A stretch of DNA of 64,000 nucleotides from Streptomyces sp. GS7 (lineage in GTDB: Bacteria; Actinomycetota; Actinomycetes; Streptomycetales; Streptomycetaceae). Numbering within the stretch: position 1 is the first letter of the stretch; every line of letters starts with the position of its first letter. The translations under genes and the position numbers were made by a program. Location of the stretch: positions 5,573,501 to 5,637,500 of the forward strand of contig NZ_CP047146.1 of assembly GCF_009834125.1 (NCBI RefSeq). The letters run 5' to 3'. Below are positions 43,277-52,636 of this stretch, in pieces. The notes beneath the pieces were generated by a model. That model was not told the origin of the DNA. It saw only the letters and a program-made list of their open reading frames with translations, and searched no databases.

Positions 43277-43900
43277 ATGGCCTCGGACCTCCCCGCCACC
43301 GCCACCGCCACCGCCACCGCCGAGATTTCCGCACAGGCCGCCCAGGTTCTGAGAAGGGTCGCGCTCGACGAGGAGCTGAAGGCGCGCGTTCCGCAAGACC
43401 CGGTCCTGGGCCCACTGGTCCGCAAGGTCGCCGGGCGCTACGTGGCAGGCGAAACGCTGACCGACGCGCTGGACCACGCCAAGCGCATCCGCGGCACCGG
43501 TCATCGCACGACCGTCGACTACATGGGCGAAAGCTGCCGCGCCCCGCAGCGGGCCACCGAGGCGACCGAGGTGTTCCTCGACGCCGCCGGACTCCTTGCG
43601 CCCGGCTGCTCGCTCTCTCTCGACCTGTCCCGCATCGGCCTGGTCGTCGATGAGGAACTCGCCCCGGCCAACGCCACCCGCATCGCGCACGCCACGGCCG
43701 AGACCAACCGGGAAATGATCATCTCGGCCGAGGGCTCCGACCGCCCCGACTCCGTACTGGCCCTGCACCGCTCCCTGTGCCGTCGGTTCGACCACGTCGG
43801 CGTCACCATCCAGGCGCGTCTGCACCGCACCTCCGACGATCTTCAGCAACTCCTCGCCCTCCCCGGCCGCATCCGCCTGGTCAAGGGCTCGGCCCGCACC
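43277..43900 (+). pseudogene. Proline dehydrogenase-like protein, C-terminus lost
   Basis: The first 205 residues follow the ProDH/PutA barrel: LRRVALDEELKARVPQDPVL, AGRYVAGETL, TVDYMGES, LSLDLSRIG, and ALPGRIRLVKG. After RLVKG the expected FAD-binding and catalytic half is replaced by Pro/Arg-rich sequence to the stop at 44095, so the gene seems frameshifted or truncated. The N-terminus carries about four GCCACC repeats (Ala-Thr). Proline oxidation is unlikely from this copy. Confidence 0.65.
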
Positions 43901-44112
43901 GTCCCGTCCCCCGTCCCACCGGCCGACCAGTGGCGATGCCCCGTACCCCGGCAACCGCTCCGCCAGCAGCTCCAGGTGGCCCTGGAGGCAGTGCGCACGC
44001 TGGTGGGCACGCAGCCGAGATCGGCGGCACACGCCGACGGGGAGTCGAAGGCGAGGAGGAACCCGGCCCCTCGTCCCCCGACTCCCCCTGCGTGACCAGG
44101 AGTTCGGCAGGG

Positions 44113-45216
44113 CTACCTGGCGCGAATCCTGAACGGCAACGTCCGGTAGAAGAACGACGTGTCGCCGGTACCCACCGACACACCCGCTTCGACGTCGGCC
44201 GCGGGAGCGCCTCCCGCGACCGCCAGACGCAACCGGTAGACGGCGGTGGCGCCGGGTGCCAGCGGCGACCTGGCGGTCGGGGTGAGCTCGGCGCTCATGC
44301 CCGGGTCGCAGCCGCCGGGCACCAACGGCACGCGCTGCCACCCGTGGCCGGGCACGTACTGCTGCAGCACCAGGTCCTTGGGGGCCACGGCACGGCCGCC
44401 GCTCTGACCGTAGGCGAAGTACCCGGCGTTGAGCGCCGGATAGGCCCGCTTGGTGGTGTTCCTGACCGTGAGCTCGAACTCCTTCGCCGCACCGCCGCGC
44501 ACCAGGCCGGTACCGCTCGGCCAGCCCGTGACCGTGGTGGCGGGCCGGTCGACGACGGCGCTCCGCGTGGGCGCGCGGTAGGTACGGCCGTGGCGGTCGA
44601 CGACCGAAGCGGCCACGGCCAGGCGGCCGGGACGGTCGATGGCCTGGACCCGGAGAGCCACCGTGGCGGGGCGGCCCGGGCTCGCCGCCACCGAGACGGG
44701 GAAGGAGAACCTTCCCTTGTCCGGCCGCTCGGTGCCGACCCGTTGGACGTCCAGGTCGACCCAGCGGTGACTCTTCTCGTCGTAACGCTGCATCAGCAGA
44801 GAATCGGCGATGAAGCCCTGTGTGGTGACGTCCAGGCGGACGGTGCCCTTGGAGACCGGGGTCCGCAGGGTGACGTTCGAGGACGACCAGAGGCCGATCG
44901 GCGCCTCGGGAGCGAGGCTGTACGACAGCTTCTGCGCCGCACTTCCGGTGACGGCCGTGGCCGGACTACCGGTGAAGCCCGTGTCCGGGGCCGTTTCCGT
45001 CCCCGCCGCGGCGTTCGACCGCGCCGCCGCAGCGCCGGGTGCCGTCGCTGCGGCACCGCAGTTCGGCACGGACGACCGTGCCCCCGCAGTCGCCGCGGGG
45101 ACCGCCTGCCCCGGAGCCGCCGCCCCGATCACCAAGGCCAGTCCCGCGACCACCGCTGCCGCGGAGCCGGCCGTCGCCTGCCGCGCACTCACAGGCTGTT
45201 GCGCCCTACGTGTCAT
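44113..45216 (-). CDS. Secreted protein of unknown function
   Basis: 367 residues from ATG 45216, with GTGGGGG upstream. A signal peptide (AVVAGLALVIGAAAPGQA) is followed by an Ala-rich linker with one Cys, then two beta-rich regions with GLWSSSNVTLRTPVSKGTVR, KEFELTVRNTTKRAYPALNA and GATAVYRLRLAVAGG. These resemble immunoglobulin-like secreted domains of Streptomyces. No catalytic motif is visible. It probably acts at the cell surface. Confidence 0.75.
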   Translation of the reverse strand: MTRRAQQPVSARQATAGSAAAVVAGLALVIGAAAPGQAVPAATAGARSSVPNCGAAATAPGAAAARSNAAAGTETAPDTGFTGSPATAVTGSAAQKLSYSLAPEAPIGLWSSSNVTLRTPVSKGTVRLDVTTQGFIADSLLMQRYDEKSHRWVDLDVQRVGTERPDKGRFSFPVSVAASPGRPATVALRVQAIDRPGRLAVAASVVDRHGRTYRAPTRSAVVDRPATTVTGWPSGTGLVRGGAAKEFELTVRNTTKRAYPALNAGYFAYGQSGGRAVAPKDLVLQQYVPGHGWQRVPLVPGGCDPGMSAELTPTARSPLAPGATAVYRLRLAVAGGAPAADVEAGVSVGTGDTSFFYRTLPFRIRAR

Positions 45217-45460
45217 ACTGCCCCCACTTCGTACCGGACGCACCGGTGTGCGTCTCTGCGAATGAGGAGTCGACTCTCCAGTACAGGGTTCCCGCAAGCT
45301 CCCGAATTGACGCATTTCAATGGGAAACGATGCGGGGCGGGGTCGGCAGCGTGATCCCGATCGGGACTGTGGGGCCATGTGAAGTCCGCATAGGCAAGGT
45401 GGGTTGGTCGTCCCGCAGTGGTGGGGCGAGCTGCCGCAGCCCAGCCTCTCGGCAGACCAC

Positions 45461-46696
45461 TCAGATCAGCGGGGTGATCTGCTCCTCGATGCCGAGCAGG
45501 GCACGACCGTAGATCTCGGCCGCGATGGCGGGATTGATCATCGCGTGCCGGCTGCCGGTCCCCAGATCCCGCCAGATGCGCTGCAACGGGTTTCCGTCGG
45601 CGAAGCCCCTGGCCCCCTGCACGGTCAGCAGGATCTCCAGCGCCTCCCGTGAACGGCGGACGAGGGTGGCGACGTCCATGCGCACCCGGGCCCGGTCGGG
45701 CAGGGGCATGCACCGGCCGCTCGCCGCCCAGTTGTCCACGTCGTCGGCCGCACGCATCAGGTGCAGGGTGGCGGTGTCGATCAGTTGAGCGGCCTCTGCG
45801 AGCTGCGTCTGAGTCGCGGGCGCCTCGCGGGCTTCCTCGTAGAGGGTGTGCGAAATACCGCGCCCCTCGGCGAGGGAGGCCAGCACCAGTTCCAGTCCGC
45901 CGCGGGCGAGGCCCAGCAGCGGGCCGGCGAGCGACAGGGCGAGCGTGGGGACGAACGCGGCGCGGTACAGGGCCTCGTCGGTGAACTCGGTCGGATACTC
46001 GCCGCGCCTCGCCTTGGTCACCGACAGGATGCGGTGCGCGGGGACAAAGACGCCTTCGGCGACAAGGGTGTTGCTGCCGGTGCCACACATCCCGGCCACA
46101 TGCCAGCTGTCCTCGATCGTCAGCCGGTCCATCGGGACCAGTGCCAGCCCTTGGTCCAGCTGCTCGCCGGACGCGCCGGTCACCGGCGTACCGAGCAGTG
46201 CCCATCCGGCATGGAGGCAGCCGGACACGAAGCGCCACCGTCCGGAGATGATCTGCCCCCCGTCGGCTGCCTTGCTCGTGCCTTGGGGAGGAAGGGCGGA
46301 ACAGGCGCGGGCGCGGGGATCGGCTTCGTAGACCTCACGCTGCGTGCGTTCGGGATAGAGGCCGATGAGCCAGCCGGAGACGTTGGTCAAGCTGGTGATC
46401 CAGGCAGTGGATCCGCAACCGCGGCCGAGTTCCGAACTCACCTCGACGAGGGTGCGGATACTTGCCTGGGGGCCGCCGAGCCTCTCGGGCCTCGTGATGC
46501 CGAACAGGCCGGCCTCATCGAGCGCGGCGATGTTCTCCTCGGCGACCCGCCGGTCCTGCTCGGTGCGGGCGGCATTGCGCCGGAGCAACTCGACCAGCCC
46601 GGCGGCCCGTTCGGGTAACCCGGCCCACTCCTTGTTCGCCACCGGCCCCGTGCCGGTCGTCGGCCCGGTGGCCCGGTCCCTCGCGCTTGCCGTCAT
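45461..46696 (-). CDS. Acyl-CoA dehydrogenase-like flavin monooxygenase (HsaA-like)
   Basis: 411 residues from ATG 46696 (GGAGGGAG five bases before). LDEAGLFGITRPERLGGPQA, ELGRGCGSTAWITSL, ISGRWRFVSGCLHAGWALLG and a C-terminal SRHAMINPAIAAEIYGRALLG place it in the group D two-component monooxygenases, which share the acyl-CoA dehydrogenase fold but hydroxylate aromatics with reduced flavin. HsaA, which hydroxylates 3-HSA in steroid degradation, belongs here. No flavin reductase partner is seen nearby. A steroid role is possible given the flanking genes but unproven. Confidence 0.75.
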   Translation of the reverse strand: MTASARDRATGPTTGTGPVANKEWAGLPERAAGLVELLRRNAARTEQDRRVAEENIAALDEAGLFGITRPERLGGPQASIRTLVEVSSELGRGCGSTAWITSLTNVSGWLIGLYPERTQREVYEADPRARACSALPPQGTSKAADGGQIISGRWRFVSGCLHAGWALLGTPVTGASGEQLDQGLALVPMDRLTIEDSWHVAGMCGTGSNTLVAEGVFVPAHRILSVTKARRGEYPTEFTDEALYRAAFVPTLALSLAGPLLGLARGGLELVLASLAEGRGISHTLYEEAREAPATQTQLAEAAQLIDTATLHLMRAADDVDNWAASGRCMPLPDRARVRMDVATLVRRSREALEILLTVQGARGFADGNPLQRIWRDLGTGSRHAMINPAIAAEIYGRALLGIEEQITPLI

Positions 46697-46859
46697 GGGG
46701 GCTCCCTCCACACTCGGGTACCCCGTTCACAGATGGGGAGCACCCTGACGTGCCCCATGAAAGCATCACCAACCGCCGAACGATGGCAGAACGATGTGGG
46801 CCGCGCCCTCTCCCTCCGCACGGCATGCTCCGGCCACCCTGCCGGTGGCGGTCGAAGCG

Positions 46860-47170
46860 GCCGTAGCGGTCGCGGATCGCCCTGTTGACGATGCTGCCGC
46901 CCCAGTACGTGAGCCGATGCACGTACAGGGTGAAGTGGTGCCCCTCCCACGGGTGGTCGGGCAATTCCCGGCCCCAGAAGAACTCGGCCATTCCGTAGTC
47001 GCGCCACATGCTGTGGTCGTCAAGGGAGTTCTCGGCGAAGTCGGCGCCCAGAATCGCGGTGACCTGGTCGGGACTGTCCGCCGGCTTGGCGCCGAGCACC
47101 GTTCCGGACGCGACCGTGTCCACGGAGAACGCGAGCCACCGGGTCAGCTCGATCCCGAACGCGCACGATG
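46860..47170 (-). pseudogene. Remnant of an unidentified conserved protein
   Basis: A minus-strand frame reads FGIELTRWLAFSVDTVASG, GAKPADSPDQVTAILG, MWRDYGMAEFFWGRELPDH and GHHFTLYVHRLTYWGG, plainly evolved protein, but lacks a start: it emerges from the 3-prime end of the esterase gene and loses sense after RFDRHRQGG. I do not recognise the family. Probably fused to the esterase end by a deletion. Confidence 0.5.
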
Positions 47171-48688
47171 CCCGGCCGTCTGCCCGGGGCGCAGCGGGTC
47201 GAACCGGACGTCGCGCCACAGGGCGCGGAGCCCGGTCGTGTCGTCGCCGACCAGGTGGTCGCCGGGTACCGCCCAGGACTTGACCGGGGTGGCGGCGGCG
47301 GTGACCGCCGGCCAGCCCGGGTCACCGGTGGCCACGAAGCCGGTCCAGGAGCGGAGCATGCGGCGGGACAGGGCGCGGTCGTGGTCGTCGGGGGCACCGC
47401 CGATGAGGAAGTCGGCGCCGACGGCGTCCAGGTTGCCGAAGGCGAAGGGGATGTCCGCGGTGTGCCAGGGCCTGGCCTCTCCGCGCCTGCGGGCGAAGCG
47501 GGCCAGGTACGCCCGGCCGCCGGCCCTCGCGTGGTGCTCGGCGAGGCGGGTGGTGTACTCGCCGAACTTCGCGTCGCCGGAGATCGCGAGGTAGCGGTCC
47601 AGTACCGGAGCGTCAGGCAGCAACGCGCGGTAGCCGTCCACCAGGTGGGCCGGGAGGCGCAGGGCCTCGGCGAAGTCCGCCAGTTCCGCCTCGGTGGTCA
47701 CCTCCCGCACGGCTCCCACGGCGTGGAGGAACCAGTATTCCTCCAACGCGTGGCACACCAGCAGGTCCACCTCCCGCGCCGTCCCGGAGGCGAGCATGCG
47801 GAGTGGGTCGGCGGGCAGCACCGCGCCGTCGACGACGGGTTGGAAGACCACCGGGTCAAAGGCGTGGACCGCCGCCGCGGGGTCGGTCCCGCAGCGGGCG
47901 GCGGTTCTGTCGGAGGCGGCCACCAGCGCCTCGGGCGACACGGACAGCAGTCCCTCCGCCGTCGGGGCAACCCCCGCCTCCGCCGCGATCCGCTCCGTGA
48001 CCGCCGCTGCCAGCTCGACTGTGAAGAAGACACCGGGCACGCTGTGGGCAACGGCCCGCCGGAACAGTCCCCGTGTCTGCTCCATGCCCATCAGGCAGAC
48101 CACCGAGGCTCCTCCGGAGGACTGCCCGGCGACGGTGACGTTCCCGGGGTCGCCGCCGAAGGCCGCGATGTTCTCCCGGACCCAGCACAGCGCGGCGACC
48201 TGGTCCAGCAGCCCGCGGTTGTCGGGAAAGCCGGGCGCATGCCCGAAGCCCTCGAAGCCCACCCGGTAGTTGCAGCTGACCACGACCAACCCGGCGCGGG
48301 CCAGGGTCGTCCCGTCGAAGTCGGGCTGGGCGGAGGAGCCGAACGTGTTGGCGCCGCCGTGTATCCAGAAGAACACCGGCAGCGCGCCGCCGTCCGCACG
48401 CTCCGGCACCCACACGTTGACGGTGAGGACGTCCTCGTCCCCGGGATGCCACGCAGGCGCTCCGGGCAGCTCCGCCGACTGCGGGGCGATGGGGCCGAAG
48501 GCCGTGCAGTCCCGGACCCCGTCCCAGGCAGGAGCCGGTTGCGGCTCCCGGAACCGGCGGGCGCCGAACGGCGCGGCCGCGTACGGGATACCGAGGACGG
48601 CGGTGACGCCGTCGCCGGCCCCTCTGCCCCGCACCCGGCCACCGGCCGTCCGAAAGGCTGCTTCGACACCGCATGGTTGCTCACTCAT
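47144..48688 (-). CDS. Type B carboxylesterase
   Basis: 514 residues, usual length. N-terminal GIPYAAAPFGARRFREPQ and DVLTVNVWVPE; oxyanion hole FFWIHGGANTFGS; nucleophile elbow VAGQSSGGASVV; acid in HALEEYWF; His in ARPWHTADIPFAFGN. The full triad is present. Hydrolyses carboxylic esters; substrate unknown. Its last 25 or so bases overlap the remnant gene downstream, and the final residues look non-native. Confidence 0.9.
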   Translation of the reverse strand: MSEQPCGVEAAFRTAGGRVRGRGAGDGVTAVLGIPYAAAPFGARRFREPQPAPAWDGVRDCTAFGPIAPQSAELPGAPAWHPGDEDVLTVNVWVPERADGGALPVFFWIHGGANTFGSSAQPDFDGTTLARAGLVVVSCNYRVGFEGFGHAPGFPDNRGLLDQVAALCWVRENIAAFGGDPGNVTVAGQSSGGASVVCLMGMEQTRGLFRRAVAHSVPGVFFTVELAAAVTERIAAEAGVAPTAEGLLSVSPEALVAASDRTAARCGTDPAAAVHAFDPVVFQPVVDGAVLPADPLRMLASGTAREVDLLVCHALEEYWFLHAVGAVREVTTEAELADFAEALRLPAHLVDGYRALLPDAPVLDRYLAISGDAKFGEYTTRLAEHHARAGGRAYLARFARRRGEARPWHTADIPFAFGNLDAVGADFLIGGAPDDHDRALSRRMLRSWTGFVATGDPGWPAVTAAATPVKSWAVPGDHLVGDDTTGLRALWRDVRFDPLRPGQTAGHRARSGSS

Positions 48689-49323
48689 CGCGCGTCAGTC
48701 TCGCTCATCAACGGGCGCCCGCACGACCGGTTTTGGGCTCGACGTCCCCCGGCGATCAGCGCACCAGGAGTTCTGCCGGTCCTTGCGTGCGCAGCCCCGC
48801 TTCCAGACGGTGCAGTTGCTCCACCGCGGAAGCCACCGTCTCACTGCCCGCCGACCTCACGACGCCGTGTCGGGTGAGGGCTCAGGACCTCGATGACGCG
48901 AGCGTCTCGGAACACCCTGGACAGCGGCCCGAGAACAGTCCTGACGGCTCTCCCTCGGTGCCCTTGCCCACCCACGAAGTGCGGCCCGCGTACACGACCC
49001 GCCGCCGCCCCGACGCACGGTAGTTCGTGGAGTCGTCGGGATGAATCGTGATGGCGAGCCTGGCCCACGGTTACGCATTCCCCATCGCCGTGGAACAGCC
49101 GTACCTCCCCCGGCATCCGCTCAACCGCCAACGCGTCGAAGTGATCCCCGACTGAACCGGAGGACCGCCGGGCTGCAGGTGGGGAGTTCAGTCGCCCAGT
49201 GGCGAGCCGGTCGCAGGTCCAGCTGTCCGAACTCCGGGCGGAAAAGGCGGAACGGCCCGTCAGCGCGCGCCTCCAGGCACTCCTGATGAGGGACCGGCCC
49301 TCGTGGGTCATCTGCTCCGCTGG
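48689..49323. other. 635-base stretch, probably decayed
   Basis: No intact gene. A minus-strand frame around 49,000-49,160 (GDHFDALAVERMPGEVRLFH) looks like protein debris but has no start, end or named family. Confidence 0.4.
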
Positions 49324-49578
49324 TCAGACGAAGTAGAGGCGTTCGAGTTCGTCGCTGTCGGCGGACCTGGTGTAGAGGGTGCCGCCTTCTTGCGTGACCT
49401 TCTCCAGGTAGGCGTAGATCTGCAGGGCCCGGTTGATGGTGTCGGTCTTGGTGTCACCGGTCAGCTTGACGGCCTGGTCCAGCGCCGCGGCGGCCTTCGG
49501 GGCGAGGTTGACGGTGATGCGAGTCGGGCCGGCGCTCTGCCACTCCTGGGCAGCGGCTCCCTTACGCGAGGTGGGCAT
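49324..49578 (-). CDS. Ribbon-helix-helix DNA-binding protein
   Basis: 84 residues from ATG 49578, after GGGGAAG. TRITVNLAPKAAAALDQAVK and TGDTKTDTINRALQIYAYLE form the beta strand and two helices of a CopG/Arc-type fold. A short C-terminal tail follows. Such proteins are antitoxins or small regulators; no toxin gene is adjacent, so a stand-alone regulator is more likely. Confidence 0.85.
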   Translation of the reverse strand: MPTSRKGAAAQEWQSAGPTRITVNLAPKAAAALDQAVKLTGDTKTDTINRALQIYAYLEKVTQEGGTLYTRSADSDELERLYFV

Positions 49579-49879
49579 CTGACGGCTTCCCCTTCGTCTG
49601 GTCCATCCGCGGTCTGACCTGACCAGACCTCTACCCCATCCAAGATGCCCGATCGTCCATACGCTGTCAAGCAATCGTATGGATGATACGCACATGATGC
49701 ACGCACAAGACGTGCTTCGCGGTCGAACACCGACCGATTCCGTCACCAGTGCGTGGGTGCTGAGTAACAGTCACGTAAGGGCGGAGAAAGTAAAGTTGAT
49801 GCACCTCACGCCTGATCGCTAACGTCGGGGCGTGAGCGGTTTAGGAGACGGAGGACAGCTGAGGGGAGAAGGGTGGGAG

Positions 49880-50326
49880 ATGGCCACCAGAGATCTCGAC
49901 CTCAGCGTGGAAGAACCCAGCAACCGCGCGGACGCGGCCGTACTCAAGGAAAGCACCGGACTGACCTTCAGGTGGGAGCTCGGCCCCGCCAAAATGGAGG
50001 TCGCCACCGATGAGGCCCAGTCGATGTCGCCGTCCGCGATCGGCATCGCCATGCTGCTGCTGTCCGCCGGAAGCAGCGTGCCCGCCGTGGTCCTCGCCCT
50101 GGCCAACCAGATGCTCCACGCCCCCGCCGTGCTGATGGCCACCGGATCGATCGCACTGTTCCTGGTGGTATTCGCCACCGGCACGCTACTGATGCTGCAC
50201 GGCGGGGCAGTCGCGAAGTCCCCGCAGGCCCCCGCCGCTGGAGACCGCCCGGCCTCGGACAACGGGCGTTCGCGCGCCCGTCGACGGTTCCGGCCGCACC
50301 GCCCCGCATCGCGTCGCTCCCGCTGA
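49880..50326 (+). CDS. Small two-helix membrane protein
   Basis: 148 residues from ATG 49880; GTG 49832 is a possible earlier start. A charged N-terminus (ATRDLDLSVEEPSNRAD) is followed by two hydrophobic helices (AIGIAMLLLSAGSSVPAVVL and LMATGSIALFLVVFATGTLL) and an Arg-rich tail. No family recognised. The tail suggests both ends are cytoplasmic. A terminator hairpin follows. Confidence 0.6.
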   Translation: MATRDLDLSVEEPSNRADAAVLKESTGLTFRWELGPAKMEVATDEAQSMSPSAIGIAMLLLSAGSSVPAVVLALANQMLHAPAVLMATGSIALFLVVFATGTLLMLHGGAVAKSPQAPAAGDRPASDNGRSRARRRFRPHRPASRRSR

Positions 50327-50370
50327 TGCCACGCCGGCGCGGTGTGGACGTAGCGCTGTAGGCGAACGAC

Positions 50371-50400
50371 GCACGGGCACGCCACTCGGCGTGCCCGTGC
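50371..50400 (+). terminator. Strong terminator hairpin
   Basis: A perfect 13-bp stem (50371-50383 with 50388-50400) and a 4-base loop, 44 bases after the membrane protein stop. Confidence 0.8.
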
Positions 50401-50565
50401 GCGGGGCCGTACGCGTCAGTGGATCGAGAGGGAGCGCCGTCCGGCACACGTTCTCCACCCGGCAGGTGTCTTCCCGCCTGCGGCCCGAGGAGTCTCATGG
50501 CGGCTCAGCGGCAACGGGCGGGAAATCCAGGTGAAGTTCGCGCGCTGCGGGAGCACCATCGGCGC

Positions 50566-51333
50566 ATGGACGTGGAAGGTTTCGTACGCGACGGCTACGT
50601 GGCCGTCCGGGGCGCTTTCGATGCGGATACGGCCAGGGCATGCCGGGAGATGATCTGGGAATCGCTGGGCGAGCGGGGAGTCCGTCGGGAGGCCCCCGAC
50701 ACCTGGCGCCCGAGCGTGGAGATCCCCTGCCCTTCCGGCGAGCCGTTCACGGCAGCGGCCACGTCGCCGGTGCTGACCGCTGCATACGACGAACTGATCG
50801 GGCCGGGCAGGTGGACCCGTCGGGACCGGGTCGGCGGCGCGGTCCCCGTCCGCTTCCCGTCGGAGGAATACCCGGGGATGGGTTCCGGCTATCACGTCGA
50901 AGGCAGCTACGAAGGGCCGGACGGAGGCTTCTGGGTCAACCTGCGCTCCCGTGCAAGGGGGTTGCTCGCACTGTTCCTGTTCTCCGACACCGGCGCCGAT
51001 GACGCGCCGACCCGCCTCGTCAAAGGCTCGCACCTGCACATCCCGCCGGTCCTCAGGCCCTTTGGCGAGACCGGGGTTCCCGCCGAACAGGTCGAATCGC
51101 TGTGGCGACCGTCGGTGCTGTGCCGGGCCACCGCGCACGCCACCGGCAAGGCGGGCGATGTCTACTTGTGCCATCCCTTCATCGTGCACACCGCCACGTG
51201 GCCGCACCGGGGGACGATTCCACGGATGATGGCCCAGCCCGCCGTGCACGTACGGGAAGGGTTCATCGTCGATGGCTCCGACCCTTCTCCGGTGGCCCGG
51301 GCGATCACGGCCGGGCTGGCCATGTCCTCCTGA
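50566..51333 (+). CDS. Phytanoyl-CoA dioxygenase family protein
   Basis: 255 residues from ATG 50566; the frame is open further upstream but without family match. Fe(II)/2-oxoglutarate oxygenase fold: FVRDGYVAVRGAFDADTARA at the start, metal-binding GYHVEGSY (His-x-Glu in place of the common His-x-Asp), FLFSDTGADDAPTRLVKGSH and the distal His region HPFIVHTATWPHRG. It probably hydroxylates a small molecule. It converges on fadA6, about 110 bases away. Confidence 0.82.
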   Translation: MDVEGFVRDGYVAVRGAFDADTARACREMIWESLGERGVRREAPDTWRPSVEIPCPSGEPFTAAATSPVLTAAYDELIGPGRWTRRDRVGGAVPVRFPSEEYPGMGSGYHVEGSYEGPDGGFWVNLRSRARGLLALFLFSDTGADDAPTRLVKGSHLHIPPVLRPFGETGVPAEQVESLWRPSVLCRATAHATGKAGDVYLCHPFIVHTATWPHRGTIPRMMAQPAVHVREGFIVDGSDPSPVARAITAGLAMSS

Positions 51334-51442
51334 GCACCCGGGATGATCTGCGCGCAGCAACACCGGCAACACCACCCCCTGAGACGAAGCCGTCCGAGAC
51401 GGCAGGATCACCCGAGACGGACCGCCCGCGGCAGTGGCCGGG

Positions 51443-52600
51443 TCAGAGGCGTTCGATGATCGTGACGTTGGCCTGGCCGCCGCCCTCGCACATGGTCTGG
51501 AGGCCGAACCGCCCTCCGGTGCGCTCCAGTTCGTTCAGCAGCGTCGCCATCAGCCGGACGCCGGTCGCCCCCAGCGGATGGCCGAGGGCGATGGCGCCGC
51601 CGTTGACGTTGACCCGCTCGGGGTCGGCACCGGTCTCCTTCAGCCAGGCCAGGACGACCGGCGCGAACGCCTCGTTGATCTCGACCAGATCGATGTCCTC
51701 GATGGTCATCCCGGCCTTCTTCAGCGCGTACGCCGTGGCGGGGATCGGGGCGGAGAGCATCCGGATCGGGTCCTCGCCGCGGACCGAGAGGTGGTGGATC
51801 CGGGCACGCGGGGTGAGCCGGTGCTCGGCCACCGCCCGCTCCGAGGCGAGCAGCATCGCCGCCGCGCCGTCGGAGACCTGCGAGGAGACGGCGGCGGTCA
51901 GCCGGCCGCCCTCGACGACCGGCGCGAGGGCGGCCATCTTCTCCAGCGAGGTGGTGCGGCGCGGCCCCTCGTCGGTGGTGAACTCCCCGTAGGGGACGAT
52001 CTCGCGGTCGAAGCGGCCCTCGTCGATCGCGCGGATGGCCCGCTGGTGGGAGCGGAGCGCGAACTCCTCCATGTCCTGGCGGGAGATGTCCCACGTGGTG
52101 GCGATCAGTTCGGCACCGTGGAACTGGTTGACCGGCTGGTCACCGTAGCGGGCCCGCCAGCCCTGGGAGCCGGCGAACGGGCCCTGGGTGAGGCCCAGGG
52201 GGTCGGCGGCCTGGCGGCTGGCGAAGGCGATCGGGATCTGCGACATGTTCTGCACCCCGCCCGCCACGACCAGGTCCTGGGTGCCGGAGAGCACGCCCTG
52301 GGCGGCGAAGTGCACGGCCTGCTGCGAGGAGCCGCACTGCCGGTCGACGGTGACCCCGGGCACCTCTTCGGGCAGCCCGGCGGCCAGCCAGCAGGTCCGG
52401 GCGATGTCCCCGGCCTGCGGACCGACGGTGTCCAGGCAGCCGAAGACGACATCCTCGACGGCGGCCGGGTCGGCGCCCGTACGCGCCATCAGCGCCGTCA
52501 GCACATGGGCGCCCAGATCGGCGGGATGGACGGCCGAGAGCCCTCCGCCCTTCTTCCCCACCGGGGTGCGGACCGCATCGACGATGTACGCCTCGGGCAT
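51443..52600 (-). CDS. fadA6: Steroid-pathway acetyl-CoA acyltransferase (thiolase)
   Basis: 385 residues. Thiolase motifs: VDRQCGSSQQAVHFAAQGV with the nucleophilic Cys near residue 90, NGGAIALGHPLGATGVRL with the catalytic His, and QTMCEGGGQANVTI with the second Cys. In mycobacteria fadA6 lies beside kstR2 and cleaves the ketoacyl-CoA formed after ring opening; the same adjacency here supports the name. It lies 36 bases after kstR2. Confidence 0.85.
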   Translation of the reverse strand: MPEAYIVDAVRTPVGKKGGGLSAVHPADLGAHVLTALMARTGADPAAVEDVVFGCLDTVGPQAGDIARTCWLAAGLPEEVPGVTVDRQCGSSQQAVHFAAQGVLSGTQDLVVAGGVQNMSQIPIAFASRQAADPLGLTQGPFAGSQGWRARYGDQPVNQFHGAELIATTWDISRQDMEEFALRSHQRAIRAIDEGRFDREIVPYGEFTTDEGPRRTTSLEKMAALAPVVEGGRLTAAVSSQVSDGAAAMLLASERAVAEHRLTPRARIHHLSVRGEDPIRMLSAPIPATAYALKKAGMTIEDIDLVEINEAFAPVVLAWLKETGADPERVNVNGGAIALGHPLGATGVRLMATLLNELERTGGRFGLQTMCEGGGQANVTIIERL

Positions 52601-52636
52601 GGTGAACTCCTTGGTCTGATTCTGCGGAGGTGCCGG

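Noticed and set aside
49324-49578. Toxin-antitoxin module for the ribbon-helix-helix gene
   Set aside because: No toxin-like gene lies next to it on either side.
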